DNA from: Microvelia longipes
Taxonomy: Eukaryota > Arthropoda > Insecta > Hemiptera > Veliidae
Direction: 5' to 3'
DNA: 64,000 bases
Assembly (NCBI GenBank): GCA_018340805.1
Contig: JACMZG010001870.1
Span: 16,999,363-17,063,362 of the forward strand
In this document: positions 33,428 to 44,455 of the stretch, one piece after another
Layout: every line of letters begins with the position of its first letter
Numbering within the stretch: position 1 is the first letter of the stretch
Position numbers and translations under genes: made by a program
The notes under the pieces: model-generated
The model's database searches: none
Told to the model about the DNA's origin: nothing
The model's input: only the letters and a program-made list of their open reading frames with translations

Positions 33428-33779
33428 TGGTGGATTCTGTATTTAAATTTACGCGCTATTTTATATTTTCCGCTATCTATTTCTATCTATTTGTATCATA
33501 TGTGATATACGTCAGCTGATAAGAGAGAATGCTTCCGCGCTAAAAAGGAAACCTTCCTCACTGTTTGTCGTACCCCGCTCACGATCGTTACTGCGTCCGC
33601 TACGAAGATTAATATCAGGTACTTACCGCTTTATATTCTCTTAAATATTATATCACATATTATCTTATATCTTATTTATACAGTCCTCTTGCTAATAATT
33701 TTCTTTCTGCAAGCACTAACGTGCCAGAGGCCTAACGAGTACGCTGATAATATAACTGAGGCGCTCGTTGTAACCTCCA
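33428..33779 (+). repeat. BEL/Pao 3' LTR
   Basis: 352 bp with no difference from the 5' LTR in a base-by-base reading, followed directly by the duplicated TTAAG. Confidence 0.95.
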
Positions 33780-33876
33780 TTAAGAGAGCTCATTAATATG
33801 AAGGGCTCCACTCTGGATAGGCAGACTATGCTTTTCCTTCATAATTAAAGGTATATTTTCAGAAAAGTTGCTTTGA
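33780..33876. mobile_element. Foldback element, right end after BEL
   Basis: Starts with the second TTAAG. AATATGAAGGGCTCCACTCT, GGATAGGCAGACTATG and AAAGGTATATTTTCAGAAA are the reverse complement of the arm at 26250-26325. The end is near 33876. Confidence 0.75.
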
Positions 33877-33960
33877 AGTAGTACAAAATGTAGTACATTA
33901 CAAAGTAGTACATTTTTACAAAGTAGTTTGTAGTACATACAAACTAGTACATTTTTAGGC
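33877..33960. repeat. Short TAGTACA-rich repeat
   Basis: AGTAGTACA(T/A) and TTACAAAGTAG motifs recur five or six times in about 80 bp. Confidence 0.6.
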
Positions 33961-34187
33961 CTGGCTCTTGGACTATATAATGTAAATAATTAATTAGTTA
34001 TTAAAAGGTAAATGCGATCAAACATAGCAATCAGACTCCGTCGTTTGCTTTTGAATGAACTAACTAAACTAACTTTATAATTAACTAAACTAACTAAATT
34101 AATTACTTTATAAGTATAAAACTTTGTTACACATATGAATAAACAGGACTAGAACCGACTGCTTGTAAAATATAAATAAATAGGACA

Positions 34188-34320
34188 GACTGCTGGGAAT
34201 AAAACGACTGTATTTACTATCTGAGAACGAGCATAGCGAGTCCGAAATAGGTAGGATGAGGTTAGCATATCCGATTTGGTAAGAAAAAGTATCGAGGTAA
34301 CCCGTTCCCCTATTGTTTTA
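34188..34320 (+). mobile_element. 5S-related SINE, 5'-truncated
   Basis: Begins at TGGGAATAAAACGACTG, just inside box C, and continues CTATCTGAGAACGAGCATAG, CGAGTCCGAAATAGG and AAAGTATCGAGGTAACCCGT. The 5S head is lost, as expected for a truncated retroposon. Confidence 0.65.
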
Positions 34321-35970
34321 ATATTTAATCGTCTTAATTAAATATTTACTGTATAAACTCAGTTACATTCATTCTTTTGTTAAAGTTTATACAATCGATT
34401 AAATTTTTAAAACAATAATCATAAGATTTTAAAAGTTATCACTTAAAAGAAGCTAATAAAAACATTTCTTCAGTGAATAATAAAATAGAGGGATTTAGAA
34501 ATAACAAAAGCAAAACAAAGTTTCTAAAAAGGGGGCAAGTTTTAAGTAATAAGTCAATTGAGCTTTGTCGTGGACAGAAGAAACTTTTTAAGCTTAACTA
34601 ATAAAACACTTAGATTTTAGAAAATTCCCTTTTGTGATTGTTTTCACTCCTAAAACCGAAATCTGTTGGTGACAGATTTAACGCGTAGTGTTTGTTTTTG
34701 AATATTTGGAAAAACTTTTTTCAGATGACGTCAATTTTATAAATGTTTTTGAGAAATTCTCGTGTCTTAATATCTTTATTTTTTTAAATTTGAATTATGA
34801 TATGACTTAACAGCACACGTTTATTGGCATAATATTTTAAAATGTTAAATTCTTTTCCTACAATACTTTTATAATTTGATAATATTTTTTAGCAGTAAGG
34901 TACTACTGCTTTTTATTTAAAAAGTGTAAATTATTAGTAATTACTTATTATTGTAATACCATTCCGCAAAACCTTGACATACCAAATTAACATATATTTC
35001 TAAATTTAGGACATCACGACTATAATAGCACTTATTGTAGCTAGCTAGCTATAAACTTTCTGCATAATACAAATATACTTGCATACCAAGTTTCACGATA
35101 ACATCCTAGAATATCAAAGTTATTTTTTATTTATTGCCAATACGATTAATTCGTTATAAATAATTAAGTGATACGCTAAAATCTGACATGTAATATCACG
35201 ATACGAGGAGTATCGTGAAGTTCTGCCTAGAACTTCAAACTACAAATTCCGTCTTTTCCACAAGAATATCTATATTTAAATAGCAGAGCCGCAAGAACGC
35301 TAAATAACGAAATTAGAAATAAAATAAATAAGTAGGTAATACCTACTTAGAAAAAAAACCTTCAATATTAATTTGTGGAAGAAATTTATGATTAATTAAT
35401 TTTACATATGCGTTCTAGACTTGTCAGAAATGTTTTTTGTTTTCTGTTACATTTTGTAAGGCTTTTGAGCGCATACGTTGCGGATATTAAATAAACATCA
35501 ATATCTCTTAAGATTTATGAAAACAGCAAATGAATAGACTTGGCGTAAAATATGATATCATAACTTTTTACGCAAGACTTGGCTGCATTTTTTCACGGAG
35601 TGTTTTTGTTGGGATTCATTTTACTTATTTTAAAAGAAATAGTCGAAAAATAATGTATATTACGTGAAATTGTAATTATTATAAAAAATAAAAAAATGAC
35701 GTCACCAATGTACCGTTACGGCACCTAGCTACCCAAGGAATGATAAGAACTTTGTATCTCCCTCTAATAGATTGTCTCTTGACTTCTACGCATCTAATAG
35801 ATGAGGCTTGGGGAAGTAGTTCTTGATTGAGAGCTACAGGTTTGCTGTCACTTGGTCGCAAAGCAAAGGTAACATGGTTGCTTTTGGAAACTTTAATTTT
35901 GATTCTCCAGTTTTTAACTATGTACCCATAAAATCAAACATATCTATGATTTTGAACATTATCTGAGGAT
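34321..35970. other. AT-rich DNA; one small hairpin
   Basis: No gene supported. CACGATAC (35197-35204), loop GAGGA, GTATCGTG (35210-35217) is a perfect 8-bp hairpin. TGACGTCA-like boxes occur at 34724 and 35697 outside obvious F2 copies. Confidence 0.4.
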
Positions 35971-35973
35971 ATT

Positions 35974-36539
35974 ATAGACCAAGAGCCCAGGGGTGTTGTT
36001 AATAAAAATGTAATGCTGGAACCGGTCTCAATTTTTCGTAAATACCTTCCTGAACAAGTATCTGCTATTCTGCCGACTCGTATCGGATGGGTGTCCCAGG
36101 CAGAACGCACTTTAGGGGTCAAAGGTTCTGCCTGGGTCACCCATCCGATAGGAGTCGGCAGAATTGCAGATTCTTGTTCAGGAAGGTATTTACGAAAAAT
36201 TGAGATCGGTTCCAGCCATTACACTGTTTGTTAACTTGGGTGGTAAATTTGACCTGTAAAGTGCGTTCTGCCTAGTACGCCCATCCGATACGAGTCGGCA
36301 GATTGCAGATCCTGTTCAGGGAGGTATTTACGAAAAATTAAACCCGTTTTCCAGCCATTACACTTTATTATCTTGGGTGGTAAATTTGACATGTAAAGTG
36401 CGTTCTGACTGGGACACCCATCTGATACGAGTCGGCAGAATTACAGATCCTTGTTCCGGAAGGTATATACGAAAAATTGAGACCGGTTCCAGCCATTACA
36501 CTTTTTATTAACAAAACACCCCTGGGCTATTGGTCTATT
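35974..36539. mobile_element. Foldback element with internal tandem copies
   Basis: The left arm (TAGACCAAGAGCCCAGGGG, AACCGGTCTCAATTTTTCG, CCGACTCGTATCGGATGG) is the reverse complement of the right arm ending CCCCTGGGCTATTGGTCTA. The arm is about 155 bp. Between the arms the right-arm unit is repeated at ~138-bp spacing (36125, 36258 and 36398), so the element is one inverted plus three direct copies. Short open frames over it are artefacts. Confidence 0.82.
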
Positions 36540-36544
36540 AAACG

Positions 36545-36829
36545 AGATGGGCTTGAGGGTGAGATACATTTGTCGTCAGCAAATGATACAATTAGGGTGG
36601 ATGGGTGTTCTGGAATGTCGGATGTGTAAACACAGTAGAAAATAGAACCAAGAATACTACCTTGTTGTACTCCGGTTTTTATAGGAAATTTGGAAGAAGT
36701 AGAATAATTGTAGGACACAAGGAAAAATCGATTTCCGAAGTAAGATTTAAGGATTAGATAACATGTAGAAGGAAGAATTTTCTTGAGTTCCCGAAGTAAG
36801 CCAGCATGCCACACTCTATTAAAAGGAGG
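36545..36829 (-). pseudogene. Jockey-like LINE reverse transcriptase fragment
   Basis: An open frame of which residues 24-118 match the middle of a jockey-clade RT: PPFNRVWHAGLLRELKKILP, LKSYFGNRFFLVSYN, PIKTGVQQGSILGSIFYCVY and SFADDK. The catalytic box FADD is intact, and the VQQGS block stands where PQGS is usual. Both ends are missing. The 3' side stops abruptly at the right end of the foldback element (36539), which may have inserted in the LINE or ended up there by deletion. Codons upstream of 36829 are AT-rich non-LINE DNA. Confidence 0.85.
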
Positions 36830-37479
36830 GACAAACAAAAATAATTTTTTATGTGTATATAGATTCTTCGTTTTAAAGAATAATGCAAAAACGTGCAAGT
36901 ATAACTTATCACAAATACATATACGTTGTTTTCATGCATTCGATTTGTATTTATTAGAAAATAAATAAACTTATTATTTTGTTAGCTTATATTTTTTTTA
37001 CTGAATTTTCAAAAGAATTATTAAATTCATATTGCTTATTCATTTTATAAAATAGAACTTTGAATTTATATTATTATAAACAAAGAGTAATAAAATATGG
37101 ACTCGGTCGAGGTTTTATTTTTGCAAAATAAAAGAGCTGGGAATAAGTTTAGCTCTCTATGGCACGTGACTGGAATAGTGGAAAAACTGCTGGGATAGAA
37201 TTCCTTAATTGAAACTTATTGCTGTGAGGCAAAGACCAAGAAATCAATCTTTTGTGATAATACTTTTGTTAGTGATGAGCCGTGTCGAACGTTTGCTTTC
37301 TTGTCTCGTGTAATTTGACGGGAAGCATTGTAATGAGAAAATATGTTACACTAACTTTTTCGGCTTATCTTATTCACTTTATGCTCAATAGTGGTTGTAG
37401 TTCCGTCACGCCGTGGATTTTAAAAGCGTTACTTATCCGGACTTAATTTGCCGAGCTCCTCTCTAATTATTTCCCTATT

Positions 37480-37640
37480 AAATACGCGGAAACTCGAGGA
37501 TTTTACTAATTCACTCACTTCTCCGTTTAGGCGGATCTATGATGATTACTTATTGAAACCTTCCTACATACCATATTACAAGCTCTGCCTTCGTGGGATT
37601 AAGTCTAATCATTAATCCACTAATGGTCGAACTTAAGTAG
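37480..37640 (-). pseudogene. Possible second LINE RT fragment
   Basis: The minus strand reads RLNPTKAELVIWYVGRF from about 37628 and, after a frame change, IRLNGEVSELVKSSSF. These resemble the LNP.KTELV.F block and the LNG...L..S block that follow FADD in jockey-type RTs. Position is wrong for it to continue the 36.5-36.8 kb fragment, so it is a different copy. Short and degraded. Confidence 0.4.
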
Positions 37641-38394
37641 ACTCAGACGATATAAAGACAAGCCGTTTGTGGCCAATATGCATATTTAAGTCTGGGTGGG
37701 TGTAAACCTGTTAATACAATACAGCCCACAAGGCTCAATCGAATAGGGCAAGTCTTAGTTTAAAAATCTATTGCAGGGTGAGCTTAGAAGTTTATAGATT
37801 TTATGGAAAGTATTAGTGATAGTAATTAGAGAGCGGTGGTGACCTTGCAAGTAGGCCACGTCGTTGGACTTCTTTGTTGACTTCCTTAATGAGAAGTGTG
37901 TTCTACCTTATGAGTTTTATTGCGGGCTTTATATTCCCAGAAAGACGTCAGACATGAGTTTACTATATGTTTCTTAACTTTATCTAGAAACAACACGTGC
38001 CTCACCACCAGACTAAGGTTTCCCGCTCTCGAAACCGTTAAAAAGAAACCCACCGGTGAACTTGAGGTAAATTTAAGACAAGCTAATGAATTGTGGGTCT
38101 TGAAGTCGCTGAGATTACAATTATATTCTACTTAAAATAAGAAACACTTAGTTCTACATTTAGCATCTTTTAGTCTTAAGTTGACAAATTTTAATTGAAA
38201 TCAATAGATAGTCGAGTTGTTAGGAAAAAGGAAAAATCGAAAAAAACTAAACTGTTCAACCCTACAAAGTTTGTCCAAATAAACCTGGGTTCTTTGTAAA
38301 CCTTAGTTTAGGATAAACTTACCCATGTCTTTGTACTAGACAAGAAAATACAGGCTTACATCCGGTACTGCCTTATCCTAACTCTATTTCGAGA
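37641..38394. other. Unassigned DNA with one dispersed repeat piece
   Basis: 37808-37865 is the inverted relative of 39770-39835 (CGTGGCCTAC, CTCTAATTACTATCACT). No gene is supported; the 71-codon frame at 37920 has no recognised family. Confidence 0.4.
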
Positions 38395-38770
38395 CTGAAT
38401 TTATAACTTTCTTGATTTTAGCGAATTCCCAAAGAAAAATGAGCTTATGAGATTGATGTCATGGAGGGGGAAGAGAGGGAGGTGAATTTTCTGTTAATTT
38501 TCTGTTGGGTGGACTTACTGATCAATATTATATAAATATGTGTGTGTGTGTATGTATGTACGAGATTCTGTTAGAAGTTTCTTTGGGACACGATAACTTT
38601 TGATTGTTCTTTCTCGGATCGAAATGAAACTTGGTACAAAAATCGATCTTTTAATATTGCTTATGAGATATGTATGACTTCATTAACCCACAATAATGAC
38701 TCAACAAAAATTTCAAAAATCGTAAAACTTAAGAATTCCAGATTTTATCAACTATGATGAAAATCAAAAT
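38395..38770 (+). mobile_element. F2-related element with GAGCTTATGAG head
   Basis: TTTTAGCGAATTCCCAAAG, GAGCTTATGAGATTG, GGACTTACTGATCAATATTA and a short TGTG/TATG tract lead into GATAACTTTTGATTG, GAAATGAAACTTGGTAC and ATGACTTCATTAACCCAC with AATGACTCAAC. The head is shared with the units at 42.6 and 44.2 kb and with 57.7 and 57.9 kb; the 3' part is shared with F2. Confidence 0.7.
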
Positions 38771-38891
38771 GCTTTAAAAACAGCTGCAATCATTTTCTGT
38801 CATATACAATCATACATGTACAATGTTTATTATCCCTGTATTCTTCTGGGATCTTCCGCCCTGCAAGTTCCCTGCAAGGCAGGATTCCTAT

Positions 38892-39110
38892 ACCATAGAG
38901 ATATATGGTACTTTACTAGAGGGGGCATATCTTACCTCAATACATTTGGAGGCCTTGAGACATCTTTCCAGGACTCTCAGGGCACTGTATCCCCTTTCAA
39001 GGAGTGTTAAGGTTTTCTTAAATCAATCATTGTTTGTTTTTCACAGATTGTACGGTTTTTATGTAAATGTAAAAAGTTACTGTAATTTTGCATGATGTTC
39101 AAGTTACGTT
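38892..39110 (+). mobile_element. hAT-like MITE, 3'-degraded copy
   Basis: CATAGAGATATATGGTAC, CTAGAGGGGGCATATCTTAC and CTCAATACATTTGGAGGCC match the left end of the complete element at 52429. GTTACTGTAATTTTGCATGA matches its distal part, but the right terminus is not preserved. Confidence 0.65.
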
Positions 39111-39179
39111 TTCATGTTAGTCTCTTGTATAGTATGTCTATACCCTATAAAGTGAGTAGACTTTCCTCTCTCCTTTTCA

Positions 39180-39640
39180 AAATGACTTTTCGATCCCAGT
39201 TGGGGCATCTAGGATTTAGATGCGATGGATGGAAATCTTTACATGTGCTGTTCATCAAAAGAAACTTTTAACCGGTGGTTCCGAGCCAGTGCGTTGTCAG
39301 GTACTCGTAAAGGATCCGTAACCCTAATTGAACCTGGGGTTTGGCCAAATTTAGAATCTTCAATTGTAGTTTATATTGTGGGGTTCTCGATGGTGTAATG
39401 TATAGCAAGTGCGGCTGCCACCAAGACAGTCAGGGATCAATCTCGGTTGGGACCTCTAGGGTTTTCATGTGAGGGATGAAAATCCTTTCGCGTGCTGTTC
39501 TTTTAAAACGACGTTAAGCCAGTGGTTCCGAGGCTGTGCGATGTTAGGTACTCGTAAAAGATCCCTAACCCTAAATGTTCCTGGGTTAAGATAAAATGTA
39601 GGATTTTCAATAGAAAACTTAGTCTGGCATTAGGTTGTTT
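39180..39640. repeat. ~247-bp sequence present twice in tandem
   Basis: 39195-39360 and 39442-39605 share GTTGGG-CTAGG, GATGGAAATC/GATGAAAATC, TGTGCTGTTC, GGTTCCGAG, GGTACTCGTAAA and TCC-TAACCCTAA. Copies differ by roughly one base in five. Neither translates into a known domain. It could be a LINE UTR. Confidence 0.65.
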
Positions 39641-39970
39641 CTAGTTATCTGTTGTTAAAGCTGATAAAAACTTACAGTAAAGTCACAGCTCTTTTTTGGA
39701 TTAGACGCGAAAATTCCTGCTCTAGGAATCAAAATGTAGAACACTATCTTCTATCTAAGATTGTTAAAAAAGATTCCTACAACGTGGCCTACATGCTAGT
39801 GATCTCACCTCTCTTTAATTACTATCACTGATGATGATGATGCCCGTTTAGAGCCTTGTGGCTCATCAGGAATAACCCCTGCAGAACAACCTCAGGTGGT
39901 TGTGACAACCGCTACGTCCAAAGTATAATCTAAAGTTGGGGATGTATTATTTGACGAAATCTTATGTAAA

Positions 39971-39999
39971 AACCTCCAGACCTCCGTGGTCTGGAGGTT
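39971..39999. repeat. Perfect 12-bp-stem hairpin
   Basis: AACCTCCAGACC, loop TCCGT, GGTCTGGAGGTT. GC-richer than its surroundings. Confidence 0.8.
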
Positions 40000-40475
40000 A
40001 GTATAAATACCAACGCTCTAACGACATTACTATCACTATGACTATTAAATAAAAAGAGTGCATGTCAAATTAGAAGTCACAGAAACAATTAAACAAGTTA
40101 ATCTTTGTTAAAAATTTAAAATACCCCTTAAAAATTACAAAGCCTAAAGAGCAGTCGTGATAAAATAACACTAAAAGAAGGAAAATCTCTCCATTTTCAT
40201 AATAAGAAAGGAAATAGTAAAGAAAAATTTTCAATATCAAACAAAAAGAACCGCTTGTCAAAGAGGCTTGAAAACAAAGACAAACCAGCAACTTACCTCA
40301 CGAAAACAAAGATGTCAGCTCTACCTTGGAAGGTCTTTTTTTCTCTTATTAATGTTAATATACCTCTTAGCTTAATTAATGGCAAAACCCTTTCAAAAAT
40401 GTTTAGTAAATGTTCTACTTAACTTTTTACGACATTTTAAGTACACTTTTCTCTATGATACTTAAATGCGAAATA
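40000..40475. other. No feature recognised
   Basis: AT-rich DNA without supported gene or repeat. Minus-strand frame at 40070-40291 is Phe/Leu-rich and not recognised. Confidence 0.3.
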
Positions 40476-40645
40476 AAAAAATCGGGTATGGGGTATCTCG
40501 GAATTTTTCCTCATTACATCGGATTCGCTACCTCTATCTTCCCTATTTCGGACTCACTTTGCTCGTCCTCAGATATTAAATCCATTCGTTTTATTCTCAG
40601 TGGTGACCCATACAGCACTGACCATGCTCAATGCTGCTTAATTTT
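40476..40645 (-). mobile_element. 5S rRNA-related SINE, clearest 5S head
   Basis: On the minus strand AATTAAGCAGCATTGAGC, ATGGTCAGTGCTGTATGGG and TCACCACTGAGAATAAAAC (40642-40587) align with the 5S rRNA stretch from the box A region through box C. The body GAGGACGAGCAAAGTGAGTC and GGTAGCGAATCCGATGTAAT and tail GAGATACCCCATACCCGA follow. Confidence 0.8.
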
Positions 40646-40849
40646 TTATGATCCAACAAAAATCATTGATATAGTTGTCGTATTAAAACGAAATTTAGTG
40701 TACTGAATTAATAAGTAAAGGTATACACTTGTTCTGAATTTCAACTTAATTAAATAATTTTCTTACTAATATTATTAGTATTCACACCATTGTATTTAAA
40801 AGACACCCCTCCAGTGTCTTTAAATACATTAAAACGTACACAAGTTTTT

Positions 40850-41275
40850 CAAAAAAGATGTAACTAATGCTGATAATGAAATGAAACTTGTCACATATGT
40901 TATTCCTGTACATGACTACATACGTGTCATATCTCAATTCAATCGCATAATTTTCCGCGCTTTATGATTTTTCGAAAATTTCTCTGAGTCATTATTGCGG
41001 GTTAATGACGACATAAAAAATTATTTTCTGAATAGCACAACTACAGCGATAGACTGATTTTTGTACGAAGTTTCAACTCTCTAGAATTAATAAACTTGGC
41101 GCTACGATAAACACACACACATACATACAGACAGACAACTTTGTGAAAACCACTCAGGAGGCCTTTAAAACACCTGAAACGGATAATTCCGGTTTCATCC
41201 CTGTTTCGGATTTTTTTGCAAACACAATACTTTTTCTATATACATACGGTATAAATAAGGAAAAGTAAAAATGGG
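40850..41275 (-). mobile_element. Repeat family F2, full-length-like minus copy
   Basis: Contains, in reverse, the TGAGTCATTATTGCGGGTTA block, AACTCTCTAGAATTAATAAA, the ACACACACATACATACAGAC tract, GGAGGCCTTTAAAACACC, and the terminal palindrome CTATATACATACGGTATAAA. It borders a SINE on the same strand at 40645 after ~200 bp. Confidence 0.8.
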
Positions 41276-42639
41276 CACGAATTACCTCCAAAAGTTTCAT
41301 TACCGCTTTATAATTACTTCACTTATCGTTAAGAAAAAAGGAAAATAAAACCACCTAACCAAGTTCTGACTAATTTAAGTGTTTGATGGTGTAAACCACA
41401 AGCTATCAGACGAAACATGTTAGATAAATCTACTGTATCAAAAGAAATTTCAAGGGAGATACATTCGAATCATATTTAAATCCCATTGGATAACTTACAA
41501 ATTATTAAAAAAAAGTTTTTTTGGCGTTTAATTAGGTTGTACTTGTCTTCAATAAACTTTTCAAGCTCTTTGTTCAATTACCAGGAATCTGTTTTGCTTG
41601 ATAAAAAAATCAGAGCTATCCTATTAGCCGCTCAGTTGCGTCAAGGGAAAGATAGAGAGTTATCTGAACACTAAGTTTTCAGCTTTACACACTATAAGTT
41701 TATTTTAACTCTTTTAAGATCTTCCATTATAGTAACCAATGAAACGATATCAGGACTGTGGGTCCTGATATATATGATAGATCACTTATATCATCTATAT
41801 AAGGCTCATCTAATACATCATCAATATAAGAATAATGTTAATATCGACACTTATTTGTTCCATTTTGGCTGATCATTAAAGTAAAGAACGGGGACAATAG
41901 GGGGCCTAGAAACTCCTTTGATCCTGAAACGCTTGGACTTAAATTGATTTGTTAGCTAAAAGGATCTCTAAGTCCCATGTTATAAAGTTTTACGAATAAT
42001 AGTGCGTGAATTAATAAGTCAAAAGCATTAGAAAAAAAAAAATAAAAATCCAACAACATAATATTTACTGTTGCTTTTTATTTTATAACAATTCTTTTTA
42101 TTGTTCTCTGATACATCGCCATCACTTGCACACCAATATCTTTTATAATCTTTATTTTGTCCGATTTCATTAAATATGAATGGAAAACATCCTAAATCAT
42201 ATTTCGCATTTCACATTTTGTTAAAAACGGGACGTCAATATCTAGCATTTATTATACCTAGTCGTAAACCTGAAAGAGATTGACAAGAAAAGGAAATTTA
42301 CAAGGAAATTAACAGTTGGTGTTCAGAGTATTTCTGTGATTTTGAGCTCTCAAAACTCATAATAAGCATTATTTAGTAAGAGGGATGAATTCAGCAAACA
42401 AATGACTAAAATACAACATTACCTATTTATTCTATCGTAAAGTCAATTTATTTTGTCAAAGAAATTTAAGAACAGTTCAACATTTATCATACGGTCTTTA
42501 GATTCTGCCAGTCAAAATATATTCAAAGCTATTGTCAAGAAACATTTCAAAGCTATTGTTATCCTCTTTTATCTTGTTGTTGCAGTTTAATAGTCAATAA
42601 TTTATAACCCATTTTGAAAATAATACTTTATTAAGCTGA
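41276..42639. other. Unassigned DNA; one hairpin
   Basis: ATATCAGGAC (41747-41756), loop TGTGG, GTCCTGATAT is a perfect hairpin. TCAAAACTCATAATAAGCAT/TATTTAGTA at 42351-42380 recurs at 45886-45915, marking an outer border of the duplicated region. No gene is supported. Confidence 0.45.
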
Positions 42640-42772
42640 GTATTTTAGCGAATTTTCTTAATGAAAATGACGCTTATGAGGTTGTTCGGATGACGGAAGT
42701 TGAGGGTGGGAGTGAGCGGAATCGGTTCCTATTGGCTTCCTGATAACAAAAATATATGTCCGAAAAATTTTA

Positions 42773-42806
42773 TATATATGTATATATTATATATAATATA
42801 TATATA

Positions 42807-42859
<53 letters not shown>

Positions 42860-42868
42860 GTATGTATG
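42773..42868. repeat. (TA)n inside tandem unit 1
   Basis: TA tract ending in TATGTATGTATG. The overlapping Tyr-Ile frames are artefacts. Confidence 0.9.
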
Positions 42869-43938
42869 TAAGAGTTTCTACCCTTTCGTATGGCGAACGA
42901 TAACTCTCGAAGGCGTTCTCAAATTGAAACGAAACTTTGCAAATCGCGAGATGTTGAGGAGGTTACGAGGGCCTATTGTTTATAAAAAAATATGACGTCA
43001 TCAATCAAAGTTATGACGTCATGAAAAAAAAAATTTTTTGAAACTTGAAATGGCTTTAAAACCAGGTATTTCGTGTTTAGGTAGACGGCTAGCTGAATCG
43101 ATTAAGACCAATTTCAGCTCAATCGAACCATCACAAATGGCGCAATCGGTATACATATATATATAATCTTGTATATATGTATACGTCCAGGTCAAAGACT
43201 TGTACGATATCTGTTGGGTTTAACAGTGCTAGAGGGTGGGGGTATAGTATAAAAGATGGACCTCTACCTCTTGCTCCATCCTGGTAAGCCTGCTGTCCAG
43301 AGAGACAGGACAAAAATGACTTCCACTAAACCACACCGAACAAAGCAGGCCCGTAAAGCGAAGAACCTCGAAGTAGTCTTTATATGGTCGAAGTCATTCT
43401 AAAACGATTGCGACGGTTTCAGCTCAATCAGACAATCCTAAGATAGATGGTTCACTCCCGAGTGTAGTAGGAACACTCAATTGACAAGTTTGTGTTTATG
43501 ATTTAAGTTGGGGTCTCATCACTAGAGTCTTGAATAGCGCTAGTAGTAAAAATATATTTGCTCTATTCTCTACTAGATTGTGCTGTAGTATTTTTTTTAA
43601 AAAAAAAACAATTGCCAATCGTTTAGTAATAAAATAAAAGTAAACAAAGATCTATGTAAAAAAATATGTGACAGTTTCACGCTGTCACCACTAGACTGTA
43701 CTACTTGAGCCTTCTGCATCCCATCAACTATTTTTTTAAAATCTTTGAGTGAGCCATCTATGTTAATATTGTTTATCTATGATCCTAAGTGACGGAAACG
43801 GTATTTTTATTTAAAAACAAAAATCATGAATATATTTTTGTTTATAATGCTTGTTAGTTGTAATATTATAGCATACTAATAATAATAAAGTATTAATAAA
43901 ATCTTAATTAGTAAAATCAAATTTGTGAGAAAGCCTCT

Positions 43939-44174
43939 CAGGCCGCGAAGCGGGCCTGTGTGGAGAGGCTGTGAAAATTCGCTAGGTACATGGCAAAATG
44001 CCATGTAACAAGAACAATAATGAAACAACACATCATACAAAACAACAACAATGTGGCCGCGAAGCGGCCACAGGGAGGCCCCGGGCCGCGAAGCGGCCCG
44101 GTGGGCAGACGCTGCGGAGCGGACGAGGCGCGAAGCGCCGAGGCCGTGTAGCGGCTACGGGCCGAAGGCCCGTA
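43939..44174. repeat. GC-rich array of GAA-loop hairpins, copy 1
   Basis: Perfect hairpins: TGTGGCCGC-GAA-GCGGCCACA (44052-44072, 9-bp stem), CCGGGCCGC-GAA-GCGGCCCGG (44081-44101, 9 bp), GGCGC-GAA-GCGCC (44127-44139), TACGGGCC-GAA-GGCCCGTA (44156-44174, 8 bp), plus CAGGCC...GGGCCTG at 43939 and ACATGGCA-AAA-TGCCATGT (43987-44005). d(GCGAAGC) is known as an unusually stable mini-hairpin. The 60-codon frame through it is not a gene. Function unknown. Confidence 0.9.
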
Positions 44175-44311
44175 TTTTAAAATCTATTACTTATTTTACT
44201 TTTAGCGAATTTTCATTATGAAAATGACGCTTATGAGGTTGTTCGGATGGGCGGAATCGGTTCCTATTGGCTTCCTGATAACAAAAATATATGTCCCAAA
44301 AAAGTTTAATA

Positions 44312-44317
44312 TATATG

Positions 44318-44400
<83 letters not shown>

Positions 44401-44408
44401 ATAATATA

Positions 44409-44453
<45 letters not shown>

Positions 44454-44455
44454 GT
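44312..44455. repeat. (TA)n inside tandem unit 2
   Basis: TA tract at the same place as in copy 1, longer and with single TT interruptions. Confidence 0.9.

Larger units (their letters stand above)
26754..33779 (+). mobile_element. BEL/Pao LTR retrotransposon, complete but frame-broken
   Basis: A 7026-bp element with two identical 352-bp LTRs (TGGTGGATTC...TAACCTCCA) and a perfect 5-bp target duplication TTAAG at 26749-26753 and 33780-33784. Internal order is gag with zinc knuckles, aspartic protease, RT, RNase H, H2C2-zinc integrase and the C-terminal domain typical of BEL/Pao polyproteins. There is no recognisable env. Identical LTRs mean a recent insertion, yet the coding region shows about nine frameshifts and one in-frame stop. 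Most shifts are net -1, so they could be sequencing or assembly deletions rather than old decay. Confidence 0.95.
42640..44175 (+). repeat. ~1.5-kb tandem unit, copy 1
   Basis: Order of parts: AGCGAATTTTCTTAATGAAA/GACGCTTATGAGG head, CGGTTCCTATTGGCTTCC, a TA tract (42773-42868), GAGTTTCTACCCTTTCGTAT, TCTCGAAGGCGTTCTC, two TGACGTCAT boxes (42993, 43013), a TATACATATATATATAATC block, CTCTACCTCTTGCTCC, CAGAGAGACAGGAC, and finally the GC-rich hairpin array. All parts recur in order in copy 2, period about 1.49 kb. No convincing reading frame spans either copy. Confidence 0.85.

Noticed and set aside
36013..36234. Frames on both strands at 35.9-36.2 kb
   Set aside because: They read through inverted copies of the foldback unit; the two strands give near-identical peptides.
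43998..44180. 60-codon frame through the GC-rich hairpins
   Set aside because: Arg/Gly-rich product arises from the palindromic GC module; open frames also appear on the opposite strand of the copies.
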